This document shows positions 11,748 to 23,471 of a stretch of DNA of 64,000 bases, piece after piece (within the stretch, counting starts at the first letter, position 1; the number at the start of each line of letters is the position of its first letter). Source of the stretch: Lineus longissimus (taxonomy: Eukaryota > Nemertea > Pilidiophora > Heteronemertea > Lineidae); the NCBI RefSeq assembly GCF_910592395.1, contig NC_088321.1, positions 6,388,001 through 6,452,000 of the forward strand. The letters are read 5' to 3'. The notes beneath the pieces were generated by a model. That model was not told where the DNA came from. It saw only the letters and a program-made list of their open reading frames with translations, and made no database searches. The position numbers and the translations under genes were made by a program.

Positions 11748-14700
11748 ATGCCTTCACAAAACCCTGGCCCAAGCACTGGGGCCAATGCACTGCATGGAGA
11801 ACATGTAGATAAACAACGTAGGCCTACTACCATTATGTCAGGCGAAAAGACCTTCGCTGACGCTGTCAATGAACTACAAAATGATCCTATGAGTCAACTA
11901 TTACGAGATGATCCTTTTTGGGGTCTCGGACGCGAACACGGCGTTGAATGTAAGTTCTTAGACAATAGCAGAATCGATGATTACCTGGTCGCAATTGCAG
12001 AACTAGTAGGCCCAGACAATATTATTGCTGCTTCGAAATGTGATCGCAAGGCCAAAGTTTTTTTAAAGACACAGGATTTGGCCAACTTGGTCACGGCCCA
12101 TGGCCTGCCAATAAATGGTCAGTTCCTGGATGTACACCAGATTGGTAAACCCAGTACAAACCTCATAATTTCAGGCGTGCCACCTTTCGTCCCAAATGAA
12201 GTTTTAGAAATGCAGCTCAGAGACTTTGGGACCCTGCAAAGTCTGCGTTATATACCACTCGGTACAAGAAGGAAAGGTCTTGGTCATGTCAAGTCATTTC
12301 GACGGTCAACTAGAATTTTGTTGACACCAGGAAATGATTTGCCCTATCAACTCATGGTGCCGTACGGCACCGACTTGTACACCGTATACTTATCCACATA
12401 CTCCAATTTGAGGTGTGAGTTCTGTAAGAAAATAGGCCATTCAACGTATCGTTGCAAGTTGAGGCCAAATACTTCAACGGAATAGTAGAAGTAAAACTGG
12501 ATACCGTCACTGTAGTTTACAACAATGTCCATCGGTCCCTATTGTTGGGCTGTTGTGTTGCTCCACCGACGCGCGTTTCTGCCCCTCTAGCGGTCTACCT
12601 AATGCGCGTCCGGAACAATTTGTGCGTCCGGAGCGCGTCCGGAAGAGAAAGTGTGCGTCCGGAACAATTTCCTATGTAAATATGAACTTAATGTTGCATT
12701 AGATGGCTTAAATAGCATTTTAATTCCATGTAGAGAAAATAAAATTGGAAAAAATCTCCTTGGTGACTTTGTATTTTACAATTTTCAGCGGGGTGATTTG
12801 GGTGTTACACAGCCATCAAATCCCAGTTTACTGACGTTTCTCCTCAACCAATTGTTGTTGCAGTTGCAAAATTTCGATAGTAGCCGTGTTGTAATGGATT
12901 AGACTGGTATCTGGTGTCTCAGCACATGGAATGCCGTCAGAGTGTCTTATCATTGTTAATTTCACAAAAAATCAGAATCAAATATGTTATTGAAAATCAC
13001 TATACAGTCAAAGTGTCAATTAGTGAGATGTGTTCACATTAATATGTAAAGAGCAATCTCTAGTGAACTCACACAACTGTTTGACATGGGGGACCCGGGG
13101 AGCCCCCCAACCCCCGTCCTTCTGACATATTTAGCCAGTACATTGGGGGATGAGTCCCCCAAACCCCAAGTCCCCAAAAATATATTTTGTGAGAAAAATA
13201 AGTGAAAATTGTACTACTTCTTTGATGTGAGTGTATCCTTAAATCCACTGTCATCACTAGATCCTTTGATAATAAGCCATAGCTAAATTTAAGTGTAGCC
13301 AATTAGAAATTAATCTAAAAAATAAGTCCCCCCCTCCCGGGCCCACTCTGTCGAATGGTAGAAAAACTGGCATTTTTATTTTAATGAATAAGATATATAC
13401 CCAGGAAAATAATCATTAAGCTCATCTTTAGTTGAAGCTCTTAAAACCGCACTGAATTTTGTTGACCCCCTTCCCCCTTCCCCCTCGATCCCCTCCCCTC
13501 CCCCCTAAAAGCGCAAATTGGCTTCACAATAATTGCTATTGCCCCTTATCCCACGGCACGCAAAGACAAACTCATACCGACTTAGACGACCACAACAGGA
13601 GAAGGCGCGTAAGGAAGTTGGGATATGATTATGGCATTAGTAATTAACCACCTCGCTGAAAATTGTAAAATACAAAGTCACCAAAAAGATTTTTTTCAAT
13701 TTTATTTTCTCTACATGGAATTAAAATGCTATTTAAGCCATCTAATGCAACAATAGGTTCATATTTACATAGGAAATTGTTCCGGACGCACACTTTCTCT
13801 TCCGGACGCGCTCCGGACGCGCAAACAGAGTTCCGGACGCACATTAGGTGGACCCCCCTCTAGGCTTCATCAGGCCAAATACTTCAACGCCCAAAGAACC
13901 TGAACAAAAAGGCAGAAGTGGACCATCCAAGAAGTCCTCTGCGCCGACAACTTCTTCTGATGAAACATCAGGGGACAAACCCACTGCACCCTCCGCAATT
14001 GCGCAAGGTAAGGATGTTGCCTCCATTGAGACTCGCCCTGCCGATGCCCCCTCCAAAAAACCTGCGGATGTCCCCTCCACAAAACCAACATCTCAACCGG
14101 AAGTCTTAGCTCCTAATCCAACTGTGCTATCTCGCGTTCAACTAAAGCCAAGGCGTGAGGTCTCAAATACACCCGCTTCCGTCGTTTCGTCTCAGCCACC
14201 TCTCGATGCAGAAAGCGCGAAAGGTCAACAAGAGCGTGTTGTCCCCAACACCCAGCCTACATCCGGTGAGGAAACTACAAACCCAGCTGGCAGCAACGGC
14301 CAACCAGGTCAGGATGTCTCGAAGACTCTGCCCAGTTCTGCTGCAGAGGGCACGAACCGACTTCTCAGTAACAGCCAACCAGGACTGGATTTCTCAATTA
14401 CCGACCCCTTTTCCGCTGCGGAAAGCACGAACCCTCTTGTTGGTAACGCTCAACCGGGACAGGACGGTGCCATGGTTTCCCAGGATTCCGAGGTACCGGA
14501 GTCCTTGTTCGCGATCGCCAGTGATGACGTCGAGATGATGGATGAGTCTGATTGTCTCTCAGTAGCCTCGATCAACCTGGACGATGATTTGGAACAATCG
14601 CATGTAGAGTATTTCACAATCGCCCAATGCGTTGCCCTCCTCAATAAGTTAAAAAATGTTCGCAAAGTCCATGACAAAGCGAGAGAACTCACATCCGACG

Positions 14701-14813
14701 TTCCGAAGCTCGCTCGGTCCCTCAACAAATACAGGAAAGCAGTTAAGCTATCTCAGAATGAGGAAAGAAGAATTAAATGTGTCATTAAAAACCTCAACAA
14801 TCCACCTGAGTAG
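11748..14813 (+). pseudogene. Tx1-like LINE ORF1, split by insertion
   Basis: ORF1 encodes a nucleic-acid-binding protein. I chose the ATG at 11748 (MPSQNPGPS) rather than the upstream hydrophobic extension to 11619, which looks like 5' UTR. The first half (to about 12480) contains an RRM-like core and the CCHC knuckle CEFCKKIGHSTYRC. An insertion at 12480-13871 interrupts it. Translation resumes at about 13872 with a long Pro/Ser/Thr/Lys-rich disordered region containing repeated NSQPGQDVS-like units, and an acidic end with a basic helical tail at 14590-14813. The flanking 18-bp duplication shows the two halves were once continuous. Confidence 0.75.
12480..13871. mobile_element. 1.4-kb insertion with long inverted arms in LINE ORF1
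   Basis: The inserted DNA is flanked by a perfect 18-bp direct duplication, AGGCCAAATACTTCAACG, at 12462-12479 and 13872-13889. Inside it, about 190-bp inverted arms lie at about 12599-12791 and 13650-13853. They share repeated TGCGTCCGGA motifs, TTGCATTAGATGGCTTAAAT and CTCCTTGGTGACTTTG-like sequence. The arms do not reach the insertion edges: about 115 bp lie outside on the left and about 20 bp on the right. The centre (12800-13640) has no recognisable transposase. The superfamily is undetermined. Confidence 0.7.
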
Positions 14814-14869
14814 CTCCTCCCTCTTTAACATTCACGTTTATAGGTTTTTGTCTATTCTCGCTGTGCTTA

Positions 14870-17800
14870 ATGGCATTTTCGTTTCTGTCATATAATGTGA
14901 ATGGTTGCGGTGAGCAAACCAAAAGAGATAAAGTGATTCAATTTCTGAAAAGTACCGAGGCGCACATGCTTTTACTGTCGGAAACTCACGCTACTACTTT
15001 GGATGAAGACGGATGGAGACTTCTTTGGGGGGGGGGGTCAGTGTTTTTTCCCCATGGCACAGCTGCTTCTGGTGGTCAGACACTCCTATTCTCCCCAAGG
15101 GTAAATCCAAAGAATATATCTTCCAATGTTATACTTAATGGGAGGTGTGTTCATTTTGCGTTCCAATTAGAGGAGGTAAATGTACATTTAGTCAACGTTC
15201 ATGCCCCTACTCAAGGAGGGGATCGCCTTCAATTTATTAGGACGCTTGACGTCTTCCTCTCCACCTTAGATAAAAATGACTTGATCCTGCTGGGTGGAGA
15301 CTATAATTCAACCATAAACCCTATACTGGATAGAAAGAGTAAAAAGGAGACGCATCTTCCGTCTAGTGTCGCTCTTCGAGCCCTTCTCGTCAAACATGAC
15401 CTAATTGATGTCTGGCGCGATCATCATCCCAATTTAGTTCAGTATACTTGGAAAAGGAGTGAAGACACAAGTTCTTCGGCAGCAAGGCTTGACAGATTCT
15501 ACATCAACAAACCTTTCCTTCCTTTCGCCCGTCATTCGTCCATACTGCCGTCGTTTAGGTCTGATCACAATCCAGTCAAATTGTCTCTGCAGCTTGGCGC
15601 TGAATCTAAATCTTCAAGTCATTGGTGACTTAATCAATCAATTATTACAGAACGGCAATACACAGATGAAATTAAGTCGTTTTGGTCTGACTGGAAGAAT
15701 AGTCGTGGCGATTTTCAGTCTCTTTCCATGTGGTGGGAAATAGGCAAAAACCATGTAAGGGCAATTACCAAAGATTATTGTTCGTATCGCAGCAAGTTGA
15801 TCCGGGACGCTGAATGTAATCTACGACGCTCCATCGACAGGCTAGAAAACCAATCTTCACTTTCGGAAGAGGAGGCTGCATTTTTATCTGAAAAAAAGCA
15901 ACAGCTTGAAGAAATAACGTCCAGCAAAGTCCGGGGTGCTTGTATTAGGACCAAGTTCGACTTCCTGCATCACCTCAACTCACCCACGAAGTTTTTCTTT
16001 AACTTAGAGCGCAGAAATGGCAGCAAGAGAGCCCTATCATCCTTAGAAAAGGAAAATGGTGAAATGACAAGAGACCCTTTGGAAATCAAGGAAACTGCCA
16101 AAGCCTTTTACCAACGACTATACACAAAATCTCCTACGGATGAAAAAGCCCAGGATGTCCATCTGAAGGATATGCCTCATCTCTCAGAGTTATCCAGGGA
16201 TACCCTTGATGCAGACCTTGATTTTAACGAATTCGCTCAGGCAGTTAAAGAAAGTCCACGGAACAAGACGCCTGGAATAGATGGTCTTCCTTTTGAGTTC
16301 TACAGAACTTTCTGGGACACTTTGGGGAGGGATATGTTCGAGGTGTTCGTCTACTCGGTCGAAAACAATGAACTTCCCAAGTCTTGTACTAGATCTGTCA
16401 TTACTCTCTTACCTAAGTCTGGAAATCTTGGTCTTATCAAAAACTGGCGCCCAGTTTCGTTCTTGTGTACTGATTACAAACTTTTCACCAAAGTGCTTTC
16501 AAACAGGCTCCGGCAGTCCCTGAATGAAGTAATTCACCCAGATCAGACTTACACGGTCCCAAATCGAACCATATATCACAACCTATCTTTGATTCGGGAT
16601 TCTATCAACCTTTCTAATGACAAGAACATTCCTTTGGCAATAATCTCACTTGATCAGGAGAAAAGCATTTGATCATGTTGATCACGATTGGCTCTTCAAG
16701 ATTCTCTCGGCCCTAGGGTATGGTGAGAAGTTTATATCTTGCGTCAAACTTATCTATAGGGACCCTGAGTGCCTTCTTAAACTGAACGGGGAGTTTACTT
16801 GCCCTTTCAAATTCGCAAGGGCTATTTGTCAGGGTTGCCCTCTTTCAGGTTACCTCTGTGCTATTTGTATAGAGCCTCTTCTTCATTACATTAGGGGAAA
16901 CCCTGGTATCTCCGGTTTTTCGGTCGACAGGAAAAACTTTCAAAAACTTTCTGGTTATGCTGATGACATTGACGCTTTCATAGTCAAAAATTCAGAATTT
17001 ATGATCCTCTCAAATTGTCTTGATCTGTATGAGCTCGCCTCGTCTGCAAAGATAAATATGTCAAAAACAAAGGGTCTGTGGTGTGGCGCCTGGAAGGGGA
17101 GAGCGGATACGCCACTCAATCTCGTCTGGACTAGTCATGGGCTCAAGTTCCTCGGTATCCATCTTGGAAATAGCGCGTTCTACGAATATCAAAACTGGGA
17201 CGATACCTTAGAATCTGTTAAACGTGCAGTTATTCGCTGGAAGTCCATTTTTCCGTTTCTCTCCCTAAAAGGGCGAGTCCTAGTTATTAACTGTTTAGTA
17301 GCCTCGAAGCTGTGGCATAAGTTTCATATTTTGTCGCCTCCCAAGAAACTCGTATCTGACATTCAAGATGTTTTTATCAACTCCTTTTGGCATGGCAAGC
17401 GTCACTGGGTCAACCAAGGCATATTATCGCTTCACCCGGATGATGGTGGCCTTGGCTTGGTTGATGTTGCATCCAAGATCGCGTCGTTTCGCCTTGTCTT
17501 CTGCAAACACATGCTTTTTAGTGAGGCGGACCATCCCGCTTTTGGAATGTGCCGTTACATTTTCCGACAATATCTAGCCTTGAATTATGATATTCAGTGG
17601 TTTTTATGTGTTCCACGGGTGGAGTTTTGGCCTCCGCTCACAAAACTCAATCAATACATGCGGGAGTGCCTCATTTCTCAATCCCTTCTGACTATACTGA
17701 GCTCTGTTGCTACAAAGCATTATATTCTCTGCGAACCAATCTTTTTCAACCCTAGCATCTTACCGGACAATACTCCAACAAATTCAATATTATATCTTGC

Positions 17801-18713
17801 TCATATCTCCACTATTTCTGATCTTTTTAAACCAGATGGTTCCCTGAAAGCCGTGGAAGATATCCATCAGCTCGCGAGCAACCATTCACTTCGCTTATTG
17901 CACAAAGAGCACAATGCACTACTCAATGCCATTCCAGATACCTGGCTTGAAGCCATTCGGCTTCCGGAGACTCCCCCTGTGGACGAACTAAAATGCACGC
18001 CCTTAAGCGTCATAGACCCCTTTGATTAAGAAAATTCTTTTAACTTTCAGGATTTGTCTACCAGGAATTTCTACAATACTCTATGTAGAATACACTACTC
18101 ACACAAAAATGTCAATCTTCCGGGTTATAAGTGGAAAGATATATTACTGTCTGAAAACTACCCATTTTTCTCCGCTTTTTATACTCAACCTATACCAAAG
18201 GAGCACGGTGACGTGCAGTGGCGTATCTCACATGGTGTGATAGCAAACCAAGATTTCCGTTATAATGCTGGTTTTGACCGGACCCCTGGATGTTTATTTT
18301 GCCATGCTCATGACGATTTAAAGCATACTTTCTTAGACTGCCCGTCCATTAATACTCTCAGCGCACTTGTACTTCGACTGACCAGTGGTCTTGACCCAGG
18401 CTATGTTTTCACTCAAGTTGATTACATATTTCTCATTGCACCCACTTCGACTGTTAGAAAGCACCTCAATCTTATATTTGTGCTGTCCAAGGCGGCAACC
18501 TATAAAGCCATTTCGAACAAAAGCTTTGGCACTGGCCCAACAGACTCTCACAAACTTTTCAAATCATATCTCAAGAACATCATAAGGACTGATTTCGATT
18601 TCTATCGTCACACAAACAATCTAAACAAGTTTTTGGTCTTCTGGTGTCATACTAATGTATTCTGCGACATTGATGACAATGACGATCTTGTCTTCTCTGT
18701 CGATATCGCTTAG
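14870..18713 (+). pseudogene. Tx1-like LINE ORF2 (endonuclease / reverse transcriptase)
   Basis: The protein nicks target DNA and copies LINE RNA. The order is: an apurinic-type endonuclease (14870-15620) with LSETHA, GGDYN and RSDHNP motifs; a linker; a reverse transcriptase (about 16000-17100) with TPGIDG, LLPKSGN, NWRPVS, LDQEK/FDHVDH, the ICQGCPLSGY fingers-palm turn and the intact catalytic GYADD; a thumb region; and a C-terminal CLFCHAHDDLKHTFLDC CCHC knuckle. Lesions are a TGA at 15626-15628, a small frame change near 16660 in an A-run, and a TAA at 18027-18029. All catalytic motifs survive, so death was recent or these may partly be sequence errors. Confidence 0.85.
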
Positions 18714-19349
18714 TCTGCCAATTATCACTTCCACACTAGAGTGAAGATATCTCCTTTTTGACAGCAGGGGGGTCCCAGCTCTCAATCAGGTGGGCGACGG
18801 ATCCCTCGTTTCACTAGTTCTTTTTTCCCCCAATGCAGTAATTAGTAGTTTTTTAAAAACCTTCTTTCCCATGCAGTTTTTTAACAACATTTTTTCCCAA
18901 TCAGTAATTATCTTTCTATTTTGTTCTTTCAGAAAAGAGACACCTGTAGAAACAGTCAATAAAATCAATAAATTTCTTTCCAAATTCTATAATATGTATA
19001 TATTTTATCTTTTTATCTTTTCAGAAAAATGCCGCTTTGGGCAGCCGGTCTATAACCGGCCATGACCCCATTCTCCAAACTCCCTTAACAATAATATTAA
19101 CATCTTCAGGACCTCGACAGTGTGAAACCTTTTTCACTTGCACACTTTCCATAATGGCTTCTTGCCATGCCCCCATCAGAACCTTTCTGATTCAGCACTC
19201 TTCCATTTTCTAACATACTAACTCACCTATATAATACCGGAAATGATGAATAGTACGAACTAAATTGGCTCTATCTTCCCCGTACTATCCTGATCCAATA
19301 CCTATTATTATCATTATTATTATTATTATTATTATTATATTAACAAAAA

Positions 19350-20565
19350 AGTTCTAAGACGTTTCTGGCTCCTAGATGTTTTTGGCATTCTATGTTACAC
19401 GTAAAAGTATTAGTTCTACCCATGAAAAGTAACTCCTGGTCTTTTTCTGCCATAGCAGCAAGTATGGGTTCACTAGCTATAGTTAAGTTATCGTCATCTT
19501 CCTTATCTGACCTGTAATTCTGGAAGAAAATACTTTTAATGAAATCCTACCATAAATCATTCAAATCATTAATTCTATCCTTGGATGTTAGATAAGGATT
19601 AAGTACAACATAATCGATATCCATCTTTTTAAAGGCTAGATGTAAGAACAGCTTGTAGTTAATTGAGACCTTAACCCCACAGTAATGCAGGTATCTTAGG
19701 AAAGAAAAGAAAACTAACCTTAGAATCATTAAAGTTCTCATCAGTTAAGTTAGTCTTACCAATAGCATGGTTAATGAATTCTGTCTCTAATTACCAATCA
19801 TACTCTCTGCAGTGAAATTGAAATACCAATGACTCAATATCTGAAACTAACTTAGAAGGTAGAGTATTAATACCTTTTTTTAGTGATGACTGAACTGTCT
19901 TTTCGTATCTTTCCTAACTAAGCCTTTTTCTAGGACCGGAGAAGGATCCTTTTAAATCGTACTCAATGTACTCTATTAGATTATTTACTACTTTTTCTGA
20001 TAGACATCGCTGTCCAAGCCGTCTAAGTATGGTATCAAAGAAATGTGTTCTATTCTCAATACTAATCTCTAGACTTTTGAAGTCATCATCATAAGCAACA
20101 GCATTACAAGAGGTACCAAACCTGTACTTAATAGTTTTAGTTGTGTACCTTGTTGGGTTCAAGTTTCTAACATACAATGTCCAACTATAACAATTACGAC
20201 ATATTTCAACCTTAGATTCTGTACTTATATCACACTGTTTCATAGGTGGTTGTACTGCTTTATCAGGAGTATCATAAATATCATGAATCATCAAATAATT
20301 AGAGATATTTTTAAACTTCTGGTCTTCAATACTGTCTAAACTAAAGTACTAAAGTATCATGAGTAATCAAATAATTATTTATCAAATCATGAGAGATATT
20401 TTTTTAATCCCTAGGATGGACATATCCCATGTTTTGTAACCCTTTATGTTGTAACACCTTACGTTGTAATGGGTTACACACAATTAACTCCTGGTTTTCA
20501 GGACTATAGTATTATGTTAAGGGAATGAATGTGTGCATCCTTCCAATAGTATCCATTTACTTAAC
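19350..20565 (-). pseudogene. CxxC protein of unknown function, block A copy
   Basis: The minus-strand frames form one gene of roughly 320 codons with many breaks. The best-preserved part (20294-19914) includes the patterns DTPDKAVQPP, KVEICRNCYSWTLY (a CxxC pair) and RNLNPTRYTTK, and a region with FFDTILRRLGQR. A 3' part (to about 19400) encodes LRYLHYCGVKVSINYKLF. The block C copy at 38815-39720 matches along almost the full length. Here an extra segment of about 170 bp sits near the start (about 20345-20515) that block C lacks. No known family is recognised. Conservation in two copies supports a real element gene. Confidence 0.55.
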
Positions 20566-20681
20566 TTATTTTTATTATTTTTAAAGTGAATAAGGTGGTG
20601 CTGAGGGTTCAATATATGAGGCTTCAACATATGAAGGCAATGTTTGTTGTACAATAAAATACTGATAATAATGATGATGTA

Positions 20682-21452
20682 TTACTTGCTTTTTAATTTC
20701 TCTAACTTCTCTGTCTGTGCTAGTTTTTTCCCTTCCTCTAAAAAAGTCTTCTTAAGAGTTTCTACGTCAAAACTGTTATCAGAACTAGCCTCATTTTGTT
20801 TCTTTCTAATGGAATTTTTCAAGGAAATGTACTTCTCCTTCTCCTTGAGGATTAAACTAAATTCCTCTGTAGATATGAACGAATATGTTAATGCTTTACT
20901 GACCAAATCATTGATTGTGTTAAGTTTGGAAATGGCTAATTGTGATATCTTCTCATGCTTTTCAATTTTTCTAAGTATGTTCTTCTTCTGCCAACTTAAA
21001 ATTGAGGAAACAAGGGCACTTGCTATTGTCACACCACCCAAAACAAAACCTATTGGAGCAGTGATGACTCCTGCTACTGCTGAAATACCAGCAGAGCCTG
21101 TAGCCACACTTGTGAAATTTAGGGCATGGTTAAACCAAGTAATCGTCATCAAAAGCTTTCTTGTATTTCATAAATGTTTTTCGTCTGCATTCAATCTCAG
21201 CTTCAAATAACCTTTTAACTCACTGATTTGATTATGTCTGAAACCTTGAGGGTTCAAATCATGAGGATTCAAATTATGAGGATTCAAATTATGAGACATC
21301 AAATAATGAGGGTTTAAGTCGGACTTCGTCACGATAGGCTGGTTATTCTGTTCATCGATCATTATTTGATTGTTCATATCTTGATTACTCATTATTTGAT
21401 AACTCATATCTAGGTGATTTAAATCTGGATAAAGCCTACTTCTGTCTTCCAT
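20682..21452 (-). pseudogene. amphipathic membrane protein with NPHDL repeats, block A copy
   Basis: The minus frame opens at 21452 (MEDRSRLYPDLNH) and carries a pentapeptide-like repeat (LNPHN/LNPHD) to about 21240. After a frameshift near 21150-21190 it continues with a strongly hydrophobic Gly/Ala segment (GSAGISAVAGVITAPIG, FVLGGVTIASALVSSIL), then a basic helix and a Lys/Glu-rich coiled-coil tail ending at 20682. The block C copy (37923-38663) is closely similar and in one frame apart from a stop. The Gly-rich hydrophobic hairpin suggests a membrane-active or capsid-internal protein, which is inference only. Confidence 0.65.
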
Positions 21453-21458
21453 TTAATT

Positions 21459-21892
21459 AAAGCGAAAAGCTAGAATCAACAGCAGCTGCCCTCCGTGTAT
21501 TACTATATCTGTCTGTAGCATTAGTTGATCCTGACCCATTAGTCGATCCTGATCCATTAGTCGATCCTGATCCATTAGTCGATCCTGACCTTGTCATTCT
21601 AGAACCAGTCGTGCCCCCTGTGTGTTTAATCACCACAGGTGGTTTTAATCACCACAGGGACAACAGGTGGTTTAGTCACAATGGGTTTGATATCAACAAT
21701 TGGTGCTACTACTGGTTTATTATTATCATTATTTGATACCTCATGTCTTTATAAGTCATGATTTGATAAGTCATGATTTGATGCCTCATCTTTCTTTTCT
21801 AGTTCCTCTAGATCTTTGTAAAACTGTTCTGATCTATTTTTCCAATTATATGGTCTTTTAGTGTATCCCCAAGTTCTATTCATTCATGAAGA
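21459..21892 (-). pseudogene. MNRTWGYT-family protein, block A copy
   Basis: The minus frame begins MNRTWGYTKRPYNW and continues with a charged helix (FYKDLEELEKKDE). It then has a VVAPIVDIKPIVTK segment and, near the 3' end, an 18-bp tandem array giving GSGSTN repeats (about 21525-21590), before a VDSSFS terminus. Homologues start at 37579 (block C) and 54118 (block D). The block C copy has one GSTN unit where this one has about four. A nonsense codon and indels break the frame. The function is unknown; the WGYT-K-RP-x-NW start is the best-conserved part. Confidence 0.55.
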
Positions 21893-21963
21893 GTAGAATT
21901 ATTGTTCATTACTTTGATTTTCATTACTTTGAGTTTCATTGCTTTGATTTACATTCATTTAAA

Positions 21964-22545
21964 TGGGTGAAGTATTTATATACACGCCGCATAATATGCT
22001 CATATCTGGTGTCACCAATTGTGGTAAGACACATTTTGTTCTTGACCTATTAGAAATTAAAGGAGTATCATAACAAGTTCCAGAGCATAGTAATTTTTCT
22101 GTCCAACATATTTCAATAATAAGACATATGAAAGGAAATGGATTTACCAAGACAACAACGTCTACTTAATTAATCCTGAAGCAGTGGCCAGTAATTTGGA
22201 CCTTGTGCTTAAATTTGCTACTCTAACCTTCCAAGGAACAAACACATTATTCTTAATTGATGACTGTGCTAATTTGAGAGACACAAAGAAGAAGGTGAGT
22301 TTTGTAATCTTGCCTTTTCCGGTAGGCACTACAATCTAACTGTCTGGTTACTAGTTCAAAAGTACAATTCAGTCGTTAAGGACTTAAGAGAGAACATCAG
22401 ACTCTTAGTCCTGTTTTTATAACAACGATGAATCAGCTACGAAAGATGCCTTAGAAGGAAATAGTGTTATTCCTAAAGACTAACGACAGTTTTACATAGA
22501 AAAACTTAAAGTTAAACAAGCCTATCGGCGTCTGATTCACAATGT
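21964..22545 (+). pseudogene. FtsK/HerA (A32-like) packaging ATPase relic, block A
   Basis: The plus frame starts with a hydrophobic strand followed by the Walker A-type GVTNCGKT and a helix LDLLE. Fragments further on match the rest of the family: NTLFLIDDCA (Walker B) at about 22240 and YNLTVWLLVQKYN-like at about 22330. This order equals the intact 201-residue ATPase at 56921-57526. Several stops and shifts occur between the motifs, so it is dead. It is divergently oriented to the MNRTWGYT-family gene, with about 70 bp of short tandem repeats between them. Confidence 0.75.
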
Positions 22546-23471
22546 GGTTTGTGAGGAGTGTCATAGTCGTCAACAGTGTAGCTTACGTATTTCGAAGACC
22601 AGTGGAATTGGCGGCGTCAAATTATTAGTGAAATTTATAATTTACAAATTACAAATTGCAAATCGTTTATTGAAACCGTGTAAAAAGTTACATTTTACAT
22701 AAGATGAAAGTACAATGACCATAAGTGCAGTGTGGACACATTCTGTAAGAAGAAAGAGTGGGAGAAGATTGGTGATCATAAATGAGGTATGTAGTATTCA
22801 GCAGTGTTGACCTACAAGGTTCTAATATGAAATATGCCACACGTTGGGAGCATGCAAGGCCTAGTACAATACACCATCATCACAATCAAATATTTCAATA
22901 ATACACTGTCAACGAGAGTGAATGTTCAACCATCATCACGTGCATTGTAGTGTACATCCCCAAAGACGGCTTGCGCCCCGCTGTTATCGAAACACCGTCA
23001 CCCCTTCGAATGGATTACGAAAAGAGGAAGAAGCAGGTCCGCATTTATCGAAATATTGCTAAATATAATTGTCAAAATTTTACAATTCGAACGGATTACG
23101 AAAAGAAGAAGAAGCAGGTCCGCATTTATCGAAATATTGCTAAATATAATTGTCAAAATTTTACAAATCACCAATCACAAAAAGAAATAATGATGCAATT
23201 ACCCAAAATAGATGAGATTTGACCACTGGTATAATTCCGCCATCTTGGATATCGGCATCGTTACCACCACTTCAAATTCTAAAGTCTTATTCAGGCCTAA
23301 TATGTGTCACCTGCTGTGGTAAAATGGCTTGTTTTATCAATAAATAACAAATTATGATCTGTGTAAATAAAATCGGAGATCTTCTGGTGTGTTTTTATGT
23401 GAATTTATTACGAACTATCAATGCAGCGCAGGGCAGCCATCGTTCTCAGGCGTAGTTACGATGCGATAGCC
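22546..23471. other. non-coding stretch with an 81-bp direct duplication
   Basis: No supported gene is present. Two tandem copies of an 81-bp unit start at about 23005 and 23086 (TTCGAATGGATTACG and TTCGAACGGATTACG). They differ at a few bases and encode the same short peptide in one frame. The rest is AT-rich; 22620-22670 is a run of AAATTACAAATTGC-like repeats. Confidence 0.55.

Larger units (their letters stand above)
11561..19339 (+). mobile_element. Tx1-like LINE, near full length
   Basis: The element contains a 5' region, ORF1 (zinc knuckle), ORF2 (endonuclease, reverse transcriptase, C-terminal zinc knuckle), a 3' UTR and a (TTA)n tail. The RT pattern HPDQTYTVPNR, LDQEK, FDHVDH and GYADD fits the L1/Tx1 group. 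The element begins right after the (TTA)n tract of the truncated sister copy and ends in its own (TTA)n tract, inside a block A Polinton-like gene cluster read from the minus strand. Lesions are few: two nonsense codons and a small frame change in ORF2, and one large insertion in ORF1, so it inserted fairly recently compared with the host element. Confidence 0.75.

Noticed and set aside
20644-21210. plus-strand 188-residue hydrophobic ORF
   Set aside because: It is the antisense of the NPHDL membrane protein gene; the minus frame has the conserved counterpart in block C.
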